Assembly: GCA_024305405.1 (NCBI GenBank)
Contig: JAKNDB010000088.1
Coordinates: 1,506,001-1,570,000, forward strand
Origin: Dirofilaria immitis
Lineage: Eukaryota; Nematoda; Chromadorea; Rhabditida; Onchocercidae
DNA length: 64,000 bases
Direction: 5' to 3'
The notes under the pieces were generated by a model. The model saw only the letters and a program-made list of their open reading frames with translations. It was not told the DNA's origin and searched no databases. Both the position numbers and the translations under genes were made by a program. Position 1 is the first letter of the stretch. Each line of letters starts with the position of its first letter. Below are positions 39,701 to 51,739 of the stretch, piece by piece.

Positions 39701-40921
39701 GAAAAATTTAAAAGTAATTGAAATTTAGCGTATTTTGCAAATTTTTTGAAAATAATTTAAAACAAAATTTCTTTTTTTTGCAATTAAAATCTAAAAGTAT
39801 TTCTTTTTCCAGTTTTTACATAAAATAGTTTACTTCTAAATAACACTTCGAGAATGCAGCTAACTTATGCTTTAATTAATGGTTGGTGAACGAAGCTAAC
39901 TTAAATTTTAATTAATGCCTCGGGAATGAAGCTAGCTTAAACTCTAATTAATGATTCGAGAATAACGATAATATCAGTTTAAATAATTAAATATGCTTGG
40001 AATATTTTTTTTAAACATTTATATTTGCGATATATTTTATTTAAATACTCAGGTTTATTGTACCTAAAACGATCTGAAATAAAAAAAACTCTCGACTGAA
40101 TACATTATAATCATAATTTTCAAAGCAATCATTAATATCATTGATATCATTTCTTTTTGTTTGTTAATTTCCTTTTTTAATTATTGCAAAACCAAAATGA
40201 GCATTATCAAAATGTTGAATGTGCGTGATGATAATTAATGAAGAATAAATTTTTATTGAAAAATGCTGTAAAATATTTCTGATAATTTTATTTTATTTAA
40301 ATCTTAAACTTTAATGATAATGTTAAATTTAATATATTTACATATATGCTTTCATGAATTGAAATATTTAAATAAATTAAGTAAAAATTTAGTATATCAA
40401 TAAATGAATGATATATTTAAGCGTTGAAAAAATTTTTTTCTTAATATATTCAAAATTAAAATATTTTTAATAAAAAAATTTTTTTAATATTTTTGGATTT
40501 TTTAATAACAGCAATATTAAAATTGATTTTTTTGGAAAAGTTTTTTAATATTTTTTAATTTTCCATTATATAAATAATAAAATGATTTTTTTTTGTTATC
40601 TTTTATTTATATAACAAAGAATTATTTAATTATTCTCAATAATATTCCTAAAATAATCAATTTTTTTTTATTTTATTATAATGATGAAGAAAGTAAAAAG
40701 AAGAAAAAAATTATGAAAAATATTTGAACTTTAACCTTAAAATTTGATATTAATTACAGGTAAATGGAATGGATGGTAGCGAATTTCAATTAATGGAAGA
40801 ACCATTTTTACATATGATAAGCGAAATATTACAGGATCGTTATAATGATAAAGCTGAAAATTTATTCAAAAAATTTTATCAATTTTGTCTCAAATATATT
40901 CTCGAGGGTTTCAATTCATAG
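36753..40921 (+). CDS. Nematode-type globin, myristoylatable isoform
   Basis: Globin-fold haem protein. The exons are 36753-37012 (first exon 1B), 39181-39303, 39402-39500 and 40760-40921, giving 214 aa. It begins MGSGSSV: Gly2 and Ser6 fit the N-myristoylation consensus. A GGT/GGC run then encodes more than ten glycines, a His/Lys/Gly linker, and the globin domain from about residue 57 (FRELFTLKNYWKTIRRN). Exon 3 holds AAVGKMHRTK; its His fits the proximal F8 haem ligand. I see no His where the distal E7 residue should lie. The end, EEPFLHMISEILQDRY then AENLFKKFYQFC, is the G-H helix pattern of worm globins. Exon 2 lacks one base in the A run 39226-39230; otherwise it stops at TAA. The protein is probably a membrane-tethered, neuron- or tissue-specific redox or oxygen-sensing globin, as for other acylated nematode globins. 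That role is inference. Confidence 0.9.
36812..36851 (+). repeat. GGT/GGC repeat encoding polyglycine
   Basis: About 13 glycine codons, mostly GGT, with further GGT codons on each side. It is in frame in globin exon 1B and is likely length-polymorphic. The opposite strand reads as a Thr run and is not a gene. Confidence 0.9.
39844..39966. repeat. Three-copy repeat of about 48 bp in last globin intron
   Basis: Each unit contains TCGAGAATGAAGCTAACTTA and TAATTAATG. It is degenerate and non-coding. Confidence 0.75.
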
Positions 40922-43900
40922 CATTGATATTGAATGATATGATAATGTGATTAATGCTATAATTAATATATGCATATAAATATATATTTATTAAACTAAT
41001 CCCAAGCAAAGATCAATTAATAAATATATGAATAATCATTTCAAGAAATTTGATGAAATTTTGATGAATAATTTTTGTTTCATTTTGTTGCTAATAATTA
41101 GTTGTACATCGTTTATAATATTATAGATATGTATGTATAAAATATTATATATGTAATATACTGTTATTTCATATATCAGTAATTATTAATCAATTCAAAT
41201 ATAAACTTATTCCGATATATATTGTACATAAACTGAAATATAATTTATGCAAGAAAAAATTTACGAAAAAAATTCCTAATATTAGTTTCAATTTTCCTTA
41301 GGTGAACTATTTGCAATAATGCATTTTAAATAAATTGCAAAAATTTTATTTCCAATATGATTTTTAGTACCATCAACAGCAGCAACAACAACAATAATGC
41401 CATTAATTTCAATTATTTGAATTTATATTTGAATTTTTTATTAATTACAATTAAAATATTAGCAAACAATTAATTATAGTTAAAATTAATTCTTATGGTT
41501 ATAAAGAATATTTAAATTGAATGATTTTTTTTCTTCCGATATATTTTTTATTTGAATTTTTAATTATTATATTTATTTCATTTAAAATATTTGAATAATA
41601 ATTTATGCTTTATAATATTTTATTTACTGAAAGAGAGAAAGAAGAAAATACTTTTTTTCTTTTACTTTTCATTTTTCGTTTTATCATATTTATATTAATA
41701 ATTTCTTAAAAATTTGATCAAAATAAAAATGATCGAATAAATTATGTTATTGCAAGAGTGATAAATGATAATGTTTATGATAATGTTGGGAAATTTTTTT
41801 CTTTTGAATTTTTAATTTTTAATATAGAAAAAGTAAGGATGAATAAAGAATGAAATCAGTGATATGCTTATTTTATTATTATTTTATTTTTCTAATTGTT
41901 TAATTTCTTTAAAATCTTTCCCTCTCTCTCTATCTATCTTGACATTTACCTTTCTCTCCCATTTTTTATGATATTAGTTAATAATTCCAAACAAATATAT
42001 TAGCTAATAATTCTAATCAGATATATTAGTTGACATTTCTAATCACATATATTAATTCATAATTCTAATCAGACATATTATTTGATAATTCCAATCAGAT
42101 ATATTAGTTGATATTTTTAATCACATATATTAGTTAATAATTCCAATCAAATATATTAGTTAATAATTCTAATCAGATAATTTATTTTTTTCATAAATTG
42201 TACAATTTTTTTCTCTTAAAATTTTATCTTTTGAATAAATAATATAAATTAAATATTTCATCTATTAAAAGATATAATTCCAATTTTTTATTTCAAATTT
42301 TATGTTTGATAATTATGTGATTGAAATGAATTAATAGAGAATTATTTATCGATATATGCTTGAAATATTTCAAAAATTGATTAATTAGTTGTCACCTGTT
42401 TGTTCCGTTTTCAATCAATATTTCAAAGGTTAATTTATTTCATAAATTTTTAGCAAAAAAATATTTTTCTTTATAATAATTAAAATAATGATGATGATAA
42501 CGAATTAGGAGTAGTAATATTAATTAACAATGATAATAACAACTATTTATAATAATATTAATAAAAATTGGAGAATGATATTAATGATAATATGATTAGT
42601 GAGTATATACATTAATTTTTATAAAAATTTTCTTTGATAATTTTAGGATATTTTTAAACTTCGAAAATATTTTCAGATGTTGTTAAATTTTATTATCGAA
42701 AAAAAATAGTGGTATTATTTATTAATCATAATCATTAAATGAATAGAATGAAATATCATTCATATGAAATTAAATAATTAATTTCAAATAAAATTCAATT
42801 ATTGATTGATTCCCGAAAATATTATTTTTAAAAGCGTTTGGCAATTTTATATGCTTAATTATTGTTTTGAAAAAAGAAAAAAGGTCTTTATAATGCCCAA
42901 ATAAATCTTCAACAAATAGTTTTTCGTTTACAACAGAAAATAGAACAATTCAAGAGCTAGTCGAGAATTTTTTCATCGTCTAAAGTTTTTAAACTGATAT
43001 TTTATATCTCGGTTTTATTATGATTCTTTTGGTTTTTTTGGTTTTTTTATTTTTGGGGTATTTTTGACTTTTTGTTATTGTTATCGTATGTTATTTTTGT
43101 TTCGGGTTGGGATTTCTGGTTTGGATTATGTAGGTTTTTCTAGTAAGTTGTTTTATAGAGTTTAGAAAAAACGGCCAAAAACTTCAAAATAGTTGCGGAT
43201 TTTTTTGACATTATTTGTTTCGAAATTTTATTTCGGATATTTTGCACAATATTATTGTGTTTTATTACGATAATAGAAATCATTGATTTTAATTTTAATA
43301 AATTCAAAAATAAAAATTATTTAATGCCTTTGAAATTCATTATGAAATGCATACTGCAAATCCTAAAAATTCGAAAAGTAATTTTTAAATTTAAATCATT
43401 TTTATAAATTATAGTTTAATTTAAAAGCAAAAAATTAAGATTTAATTTTGAATTTTTGAAAATTGTTTTTCGTTTCAAAAATTAGAATTCCTTTTCCTTC
43501 AAACTTTATGATTAATTTATTATTTTAAGTAAAATTAAATATTGCATTTGCTTGATTGAAATTTTTATTTCATACGAGAAGGAAATGAAAATTTTAGAAA
43601 TTTGAAGATATATAGGACAAAGCAAAATTTCTTCTTCCGATTAGATGCAAAAGTGGTAAAGAATGTGACAAGTTGTAAGGTAGTTTCGATCAATTTAGTG
43701 AGACAGGTAGGAAGGACGAGGTGACAGCAACATGATGATAGCCCATGAGACGTGTGGAGCACAATCTTCTTCCATCCATGATAACGGAAGTGGGTTGACA
43801 AATTTTGATATACAACATTAGTTCGAGAAATAAAACACAACTTTCTCCATCAACATTATTGCCATTAATTGCGATAATTTAACTGTGACATTTCTTATTA

Positions 43901-43936
43901 TCTACTGATTATAATAATTTCTGCATCAAATTAAAA
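40922..43936. other. Intergenic region between globin and acyl-CoA synthetase
   Basis: No gene is supported. It holds the 26-bp array (41974-42180), AAT runs near 42480-42600, T/G-rich DNA at 43010-43150 and a less AT-rich 43610-43850 just upstream of the synthetase. The last may be its promoter or 5' UTR. Confidence 0.55.
41974..42180. repeat. 26-bp tandem repeat, eight copies
   Basis: The unit is TTAGTTAATAATTCCAATCA plus AATATA, with substitutions in each copy and almost no indels. Confidence 0.9.
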
Positions 43937-45813
43937 ATGTCAACTAATTATCAGAAAATGCTAACAAAATCATCACATTGTCAAGTTTATTCAAGAATAA
44001 TTCCTGGTCCTGAACGAATCCATGAATCAATTTTAATTCGTGAAAATGGTAAGTTATACTGTATTATATCGTATTGTATTATACCATAATGTTCATAATT
44101 TCGTTTCCTCACTGTTTTTTGTATCATACTGTAATCGTTCATTATTTTGCTTTCTCATGTTTTTTTTGCATTTATTTTTCTAAAAAATAAAGTGCAAAAC
44201 TTCTTTTTGTTTTGCAGAAAATGATGAAATCCACTCTTTTTTCTCAGTTTCTTTGCATCGTAATGTGGGATAAATATTTTCACAGCATTCTATTTCGATC
44301 ATTTTATTAGAACAATCAAATCAATCATTTCAAAATTTTAAAACAATTAATACAATATGAAAATTTGATGAATTCCAGTTTGAAATTTGTTGATTATAAT
44401 TTTCAACTTTCATAAACAATAACTTGAGATTAATTATAAATACAATAATTTAGAATTTTATAAACGTAACTTGGAATTTAATAAATGTATTCCGAATTAT
44501 GAAAGTATAAATTGAAATTTTACGAATAAAATTTTAGACTTTTATACTACCCGTTAACAGATGGAGACAATTGACAAAAAGTAACTTTAAAGTAATATAA
44601 GTGTTAATGGAAATATAGAAAAAAAGTTTAAATAATATTTATTATTATAAAAAATGGGACAAGAAATAACAAATATAAATCAATATGAAACATTTGAATT
44701 TGACAATTTTGGAAAAAAAAGGTAATTTGTATGAGATGTAAATTGTAAATTCGTACAATTTTAAGGTATATAAAAATAAAAATGAAAAATACAAAATTGG
44801 GAAATTAAATATTTGAAGTAACAATTATTGAAAAGAGAGTAATTAAAGGAAAAAAAACAAACAAACAAACAAATTTAGTCGATTAAAAAAAAAAGATGAG
44901 CCATTTGATTGTTATTTTATTACAGTATATAGAATTAATTTAATTCAGCAAAGATAAAATAAGAAATGAAAAATTCAAAAATAACAATTAATCAAAAATG
45001 AGTAATTAAAAGAAATTTTACAATTCAAAAAAATTGTAATCTGAGGGGTGAGGGGGCAAGAAGATTTAAAAGTGTCATTATGGTCTACAAGTAAAATGTG
45101 GGAATAAAGTGGAAATAGAGGGTTCACAGACTTGGTGAATAAGCAATATCTTTAATGCTATAAGATAATATGATTCTATTAAAAACTATTTTAGCGAGCC
45201 CTAAAGGGGCTAATAATAATAATAATAATAATAATAGTAATAATAATAGTAATAATAATAATAATAATAATAATGATAATAATAATAATAATAATAACGA
45301 TAATAGTAATAATAATAATAATAATAGTAATAATAATAATAATAACAAAAGCTTAATAATAATAACAAAAAGTTAATAATAATAACAAAAGTTAATAATA
45401 ATAATAACAAAAGCTATTTCATAGCTTTTGAAAAATTATTTTCTAACAAATTAATTATTATTTCATTACAATGCATAAATTTAATCAATTGTTATAAAAA
45501 TTTAAATAAATTTATTTATTTAAAAAAAATTAGTTCAGCAGGAATGAAATGTTTTATTAGATTATGCTAGAAATTAATTTTTTTCACCAAATGGAACATC
45601 GAACAAATTATAGTAATAATAATTTCAAGAATAAGAATAATAATAATAACTCGTCATAACTCCATCAAATCCTAACTATTGCAAGATTTATGACAATAAT
45701 AACAATAATAATGGTAACAAATAGCAATAATAGTGATAATAATAATAGTATTAATAGTAATATAAGGATAATAATGATAGTAATAATAATATTAGCAAAT
45801 AGCAATGATAGTG

Positions 45814-45845
<32 letters not shown>

Positions 45846-48800
45846 TATATAATAATTATAATAATAACAGTAACAACAATAACAGTGGTAATGATAATAC
45901 CGTAGCAACAATAATAACACTGATAATTGTAATAATAATAATAATAATAATGACAACTTCATGACTTTATTAAATTATAATTATTATAATTTGATAATTT
46001 TATTGAATCATAACTATTATAAGGTTTTATCATAAAAGAAGATAGCGATGATAATTGTGATAATAATGATAATAATAATCGTTTTATGAATTTATCAAAT
46101 CATAATTGTCATAATTTTTTCGTAACTTTATCGAATCATAATTGCAATAAGGTTTATAAATAACAACAATTGTAATAATAATGGCAAAAGACAACTCTAT
46201 TTTAAAATCGTAACTATTATAAAGCTTATAATAATAATGATAATAATAATATTAATAATGATAATAATAATAATAAAATAATGGCAATAATAATAATAAT
46301 TGCAATGATAATGATAAAAATTTTTATCAAATCATGATTATTATAAAATTTATAATAATAATATAATTTAGAATAATCGATTAATGTATCTAACAGCAAC
46401 CAATTTTTATCAAATCAAAAAACTTATCAGATTTATAATTTTATAACGTTAAATTTATCAGATTTATAATTTTATAAAATATAGAATTATTGGAATATCC
46501 GCCAGATGATAATGTAACAACAATGTTTGAATTATTACAACGTGCAATTTGGTTAACAAATAATGCTGATTTTATTGGTGAACAAACAACAAATGGTACA
46601 TATAAATGGATAACATATAAACAGGTTTATCATAATTTCTTATCTCTCAATGTTTTTTTTTTAATCGTTTCTTTTAATTAGGTGATAAAAATTATATAAT
46701 AAATGCAATTTATCAGCTAATTAAAACAGAATATATAGTAAAAAGTTTATTATAATAATTTGATAATTTAATTTATCACACTTTAGACATTTACATAATT
46801 GTTTTATTAATCATTTTCGAAAAAATAAAACTTTATTTTTAGCATTTCAATTATTTTAAACAATTATATAAAATTGTAGCGATAAGGTATTTTACAGGTA
46901 TATATTACAAACTATTTGATAATCTAATTTATATTACATAAAACATACTGAGATGGTTAATTATATTGATTAATTATTTTCAAGTATTTAATTAATTTAA
47001 TTTGAATTTTATTAATTCAATAATAAGAAATTTGTTCAAAAGGATTGTGCATAATTTGTAACAATATGCAATAGATATTTTTATAGGTATATATCGCATC
47101 ACATAAGGTTGGTTCGGCTTTACTACAACTTGGCATTGATGCAGGAGAAGGTAGTCGAATTGGTATAGCTGGTGTTAATTCGGCTCGTTATATCATTGCC
47201 CAAAATGCTTTAATTAATTATTCTATTGTATTGGTACCATTATATCAAAATTATAATATGGAAATTTTATGGTAAGTTAGCATTTAATAGCCCTAAAATG
47301 GCAACCCAAAAATGCTTCATTTTGCCGTTTGAATTAGTAAAATTTTGAAATAATTGAAGTGTAATGATTTAAATTTCATGCTCAGTTAATATAGCAAATC
47401 CTAAAATGACGAGCTGAAAAATGCATCGTTTTAATATTGATAACTAAATTTTAAACAGTAGAAACCTAATAAAATGTAATTCCATGATAGTTAAAACTAT
47501 GATACTAAAATAATGGATGAATTTCAAAGCAAAACTCTAAAGTAAAGAGCCGAAAAGTGTATCATTTTAATGTTCCAATAATCAAATTTAAAAACACTAA
47601 AATATTAATTAAATTACATAGATCATGATAGTATGATTTAGTCATTTTAATTTTCCATTTTTGCTATCATATTTTAATTAATTTTTAAATTTTCTATGAA
47701 ATTTTTTTTGCTAATCAAAAATTGAAAATGCAAAAATTTTTTCAGCACAATTATTGATCGTTGTGATTTGGAATTAATTTTTTGTGATACCGTTGAACGA
47801 GCCAATAAATTTGTTGATGAAATGCAACGAATGAAATTAAAAACATTAAAAAAATTATTATTTTTGATGATTCGAAAGAAAAAATTGATCAAGAATTTTC
47901 GAAAAATTCAGAAATTGAGGTTATCAATGATTAATTTATTAATTGTTATGGAATGGATATTTCTTTTTTTGATTGATTCTTTGAATACATTATCTTTGTT
48001 AAGAAATAGAATTCTAAGATCACCATATCATATAATAATTAAATTTTAAATATCACCAAATTATATAACAATAAACATAAAATGTCATCAGGCTATATTC
48101 TACTGAATTTAAAGTATAGATTAGGAATAAATATTAATAATTATTGAACTTTGACCAGGTGTTAAAAATAGCAATATAAATAATATAATCAGTTATTATA
48201 TAATTTGTTTTATCAAATTAAATAATTAACGCAATCTAATTATTTGCATATATTAGTGATCGAAATACTTCAGGAAATTGAATACTTAATATAAACCTTA
48301 CAAAATTTAATAATTTCAGATTTACCATTGGGACTATATATTGGAGCTTGGTGGAAAACACTTGAAGCCAGTAACACCTCCATCACCATCAAGTATTTAT
48401 ATCATTTGTCATACGAGCGGTACCACAGGTAAAGATTATAAGATCGTTTTCTATTTTTACCTAATTATTTAGTATAAGTTAAAAAAAATTAAATCAATTT
48501 CTATTTTATAGATTAAGAAATAATATTTATGATAATTGAGCTTGAGATGTTATCAAATTAAATAACAGCCAAGATAAGACGCCATTATATAATGGTACCA
48601 GTACAATAGAATAATTGATTAAAGCATTTTGGGCAATGATATGATGAGCCGAATTAACCCTGAATTGTTACTAAGCTACATGATAAATGAGCTTGAAATT
48701 TCACCAAAATTATATATTAATTATGCTTGAATGTCATCTTAGATAGTTATAAACCACATGTCAGCTAAGTCCGAAGTGTCACTCAAGCATATGATCGTTA

Positions 48801-51739
48801 AATTTGAAATATAACCAACTTTAAATTAGCTTACCTTATATTAGCGTCTCATTATTACATGTCAAACTAAACTTCAGGTACTCCTAAAGGTGTTCAATTA
48901 TCACATCGTGCAATATTGGTTTCGATGAGTGGATTATACGTTCAATTATGTTTACCACCTCATGATAACATTTTTGATCAGAATGATACATATCTATCAT
49001 TTCTATCACTTGCTCATATCTATGAACAACTATTAGAGGTCAGCAGAAAAAACTTTCCTTTTTTCCAAATTTTTTCTAGCAATAATTTTAAATTTATCAG
49101 TTTGAATTTTTAATTTATAAATGAAATTCTCTAAAAATCGCCAAAAACAAAATTTATCAGATTGATCAAAAAAAAATTAATCATTTAATTAATCGAGTAA
49201 TTAATTTTAGGCATTTGTTATTTATATTGGTGGACGGATTGGTATATTTGGTGGTGATCCGAAACGATTAATTTATGATATGAAATTGTTACGACCAACA
49301 ATTATGGCCTTAGTACCACGATTATTGAATCGTTATCGTGATATGGTGATGGAAAATGTAAGCAAGCAAAATATTATCAAACGACATATCTTTCGCATTG
49401 CATTTAAAGTATATTTTTCTTCTTTTATTTAAAATTAATTTTTATAATTAATCTAAAAGTTATGGAAGTCATTAATTTTAAAGATTTTTAAACTTATTAC
49501 TTATCAAGGGGAAATTTTATTTCATACTGTATTCTATGGAAATAATTTGGTAATTTGACAATTTATTAAAATTAAAATATTTTGCGTTTTAGTTATAAAA
49601 TGAAATTATTTAGTTGAAATTACGACAGTTAGCTAAGGGACAACAACTTCATTGTAATACAATATGGGATAAAATAGTTTTCAAAAAAATTCGAGCATGT
49701 TTTGGTGGTCAATTACGATTAATTACATCAGGTGGTGCACCAATTTGCACTGATGTGATGAATTTTTCACGGATTGTTTATGGTTGCTTAATTATTGAAG
49801 GGTGAGTGAAAAAGTTTTCTGAATTTATAGAAATTTATTTTTTTATTTAATTTGGAAATTTTTCAAATTATAAATTTATATCATTAGGAAAGAAAAACAT
49901 GTAAAAATTTTTTACGAATAATTTCAATAAACAATTAAATTTCAATAAATAGTTAAAAATTTAAATTGATTAAAAAGATAAAAGACAGATTTTTTGGTAA
50001 AAAAAATGAAAGTCAAAAATTTTCTATCAAAACGATTCGTAATTTATTTATCTTTTCAAGAGATACGTAAATTTTTTTTATAGCTACGGTCAAACGGAAT
50101 GCTCTGCGGCTGGTACCATAACGTTACCATTTGATACGGTAGCTGGACATGTTGGTGGACCAGCTGCTTGGGCTCAAGTTAATTTTTTTATTTCTTAGAA
50201 GAAAAGAAAATTCGTAAAAATATTTGATAAATAATTTCGATGAATAATTAAATTTCAACAAATGATTAAAAATTTCAAATTAATTATTCTTTTTCAACTA
50301 TTATTTGCATACATTTTTTTAATATAAATAATCATTTCAAATTTAAAATAATTTAAATCCATAATATTCTTCAAAATGAACTTTTCATCAATCTAGATCA
50401 AATTGGTGGACGCTAAAGAAATGGGATATAGCGCGGAAGAAGACAAAGGTGAAGTATGCTTTCGTGGTGCTGGTATTATGGATGGTTATTTCAACGATCC
50501 CGAACTTACATCACAACGAGTGGATCAAGAGGTTTATTACACTTTTCAAAAAAATTAATATTGTCATATTTTACCAGTACAAAATTTTAAATTATTTTTT
50601 AAATAATTTAACAGCACAGGAAAAAATAATTTTTTTCTTAAAATATATTTTATTTCAACGAATGATATATCAAATTTTTTTTTACTTCGCATTTTAAGGG
50701 TTGGTTACATACCGGTGATATTGGAATGTGGTTACCCAATGGTTCATTGCGTATCATTGATCGGAAAAATAATTTATTCAAATTAGCGCAAGCTGATTTT
50801 GTATCACCTGAACAAATTGAAAATGTTTATTTACAACATTCTTTAGTAAAACAGGTAAAGTCTTATGAGAAATAAAAGAAAAATTTCCAGTTAAATGAAC
50901 CAATATTCATAGAAAGAAATTGTTCGCCATAAAATTTTTAACAAATTTTATTAAAATAACTTTCTTTATTTTATTTAAAATAATATTATTGCTCATAAAC
51001 TTATTAGTTTTTGAACCGATAAAGAAATCTTAAATTCTTTTTATAAATTTTTAATTATTTTCTAGACGAATTTTTTCAAAACGATTGATTGAATTATTTG
51101 AAAAGAGAAAGAAGAAGATAGATTTCAGATTTTCATTCACGGATCAACCATGCATGCATATTTAATAGCTATTGTTGTCGTCGATGCTGAAAAACTTCGT
51201 GTTGATATGCAAAAATCAAATAAAGAGGTGCATTTTTCGTAATTTTTGAAAATTCTCAAAGTTTTGCATTAATTTCATCAACGATTAATGTATTTCTCCA
51301 ACAAAAAAATTGCGGGAAAAAATCGAAAATCTTTTCTGTAAATTCAAAACTAACAAAGGGAAAAATTCTTCAATTTATGACTTCCGTTTTCCATGAAAAC
51401 CAGAACTATTTAATTTCTTCGATTTAATTTTATTGTTTTATCTCTTTTAAGCTTGGAAACTTCTCAATAAAATCCCAATTAACGACGGAAGAATTTCTTT
51501 CGGATCAAAATGTGCGACGATATTTTTTGATGAAACTACGAAAATTTGGTAGCAAGAAAGGTTTGAGTAGCATTGAACAAATCAGAAATGTACACCTGTT
51601 GGATGAAGAATTCACAATAGAAGCTGGCTTAATGACACCAACTTTAAAGATTGTTCGAATGAAACTTCAAGAAAAATTTAAAGATATCTTGGATGAATTG
51701 TATCGTGAAGAATTGGACACAAATTTTGGCATGTTTTAA
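43937..51739 (+). CDS. Long-chain-fatty-acid-CoA ligase (ACSL type), 13 exons
   Basis: It activates long-chain fatty acids to acyl-CoA through an acyl-AMP intermediate, typically on the ER, outer mitochondrial or peroxisomal membrane. The exons are 43937-44048, 46485-46624, 47087-47271, 47746-47919, 48320-48428, 48878-49038, 49211-49408, 49614-49801, 50084-50177, 50397-50531, 50699-50854, 51129-51227 and 51452-51739, giving 679 aa, normal for ACSL. Family motifs: the P-loop TSGTTGTPKG at about residues 235-244 (split by intron 5), LSLAHIYEQ, RLITSGGAP, EGYGQTECSA at about 422-431, GWLHTGDIG at 500-508 and DRKNNLFKLAQ with the conserved Lys near 527. Exon 4 lacks one base in the A run 47848-47854; with it, IIIFDDSKEKID follows in frame. 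The exon 4 donor (GAG|GTTATC) and exon 5 acceptor are chosen for phase and are less certain than the rest. There is no clear N-terminal membrane anchor. Intron 1 is long and full of AAT repeats. Confidence 0.95.
45213..45410. repeat. (AAT)n array in intron 1 of the synthetase
   Basis: About 200 bases of AAT with AGT, GAT and ACA interruptions. It gives Leu, Asn or Tyr runs in different frames, none of them coding. Confidence 0.95.
45600..46370. repeat. AAT-rich DNA with a degenerate CATAATTAT-type unit
   Basis: Blocks of AATAATAAT alternate with a recurring phrase, TTTATCAAATCATAATTATTATAA, at intervals of about 70-110 bases. It is a decayed compound satellite within intron 1. Confidence 0.75.
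47285..47640. repeat. Degenerate repeat of about 115-125 bp in intron 3
   Basis: Three units each contain CTAAAATGAC/GGCAACC then GAAAAATGCATCGTTTTAAT and a later ATGATAGT motif. They are strongly diverged, so the boundaries are approximate. Confidence 0.55.
48588..48661 (-). pseudogene. Reversed fragment of the synthetase exon 3, inside intron 5
   Basis: The reverse complement of this segment reads GTTAATTCGGCTCATCATAT and continues to GTACTGGTACCATTATAT. It matches exon 3 of the host gene (about 47173-47244) over about 72 bases with four substitutions. In the exon 3 frame two changes are synonymous (ATT/ATC, TTG/CTG) and two alter residues (Arg to His, Tyr to His). The match stops abruptly on both sides. 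It is either an inverted duplication of this exon or a scrap of a paralogous ACSL gene. Confidence 0.9.

Noticed and set aside
43565..43840. 91-codon minus-strand frame upstream of the synthetase
   Set aside because: It overlaps the probable promoter or 5' UTR of the plus-strand gene and resembles no known protein. The higher GC alone is not evidence.
45124..45410. Poly-Leu, poly-Asn and poly-Tyr open frames
   Set aside because: All come from one AAT microsatellite within intron 1 of the acyl-CoA synthetase.
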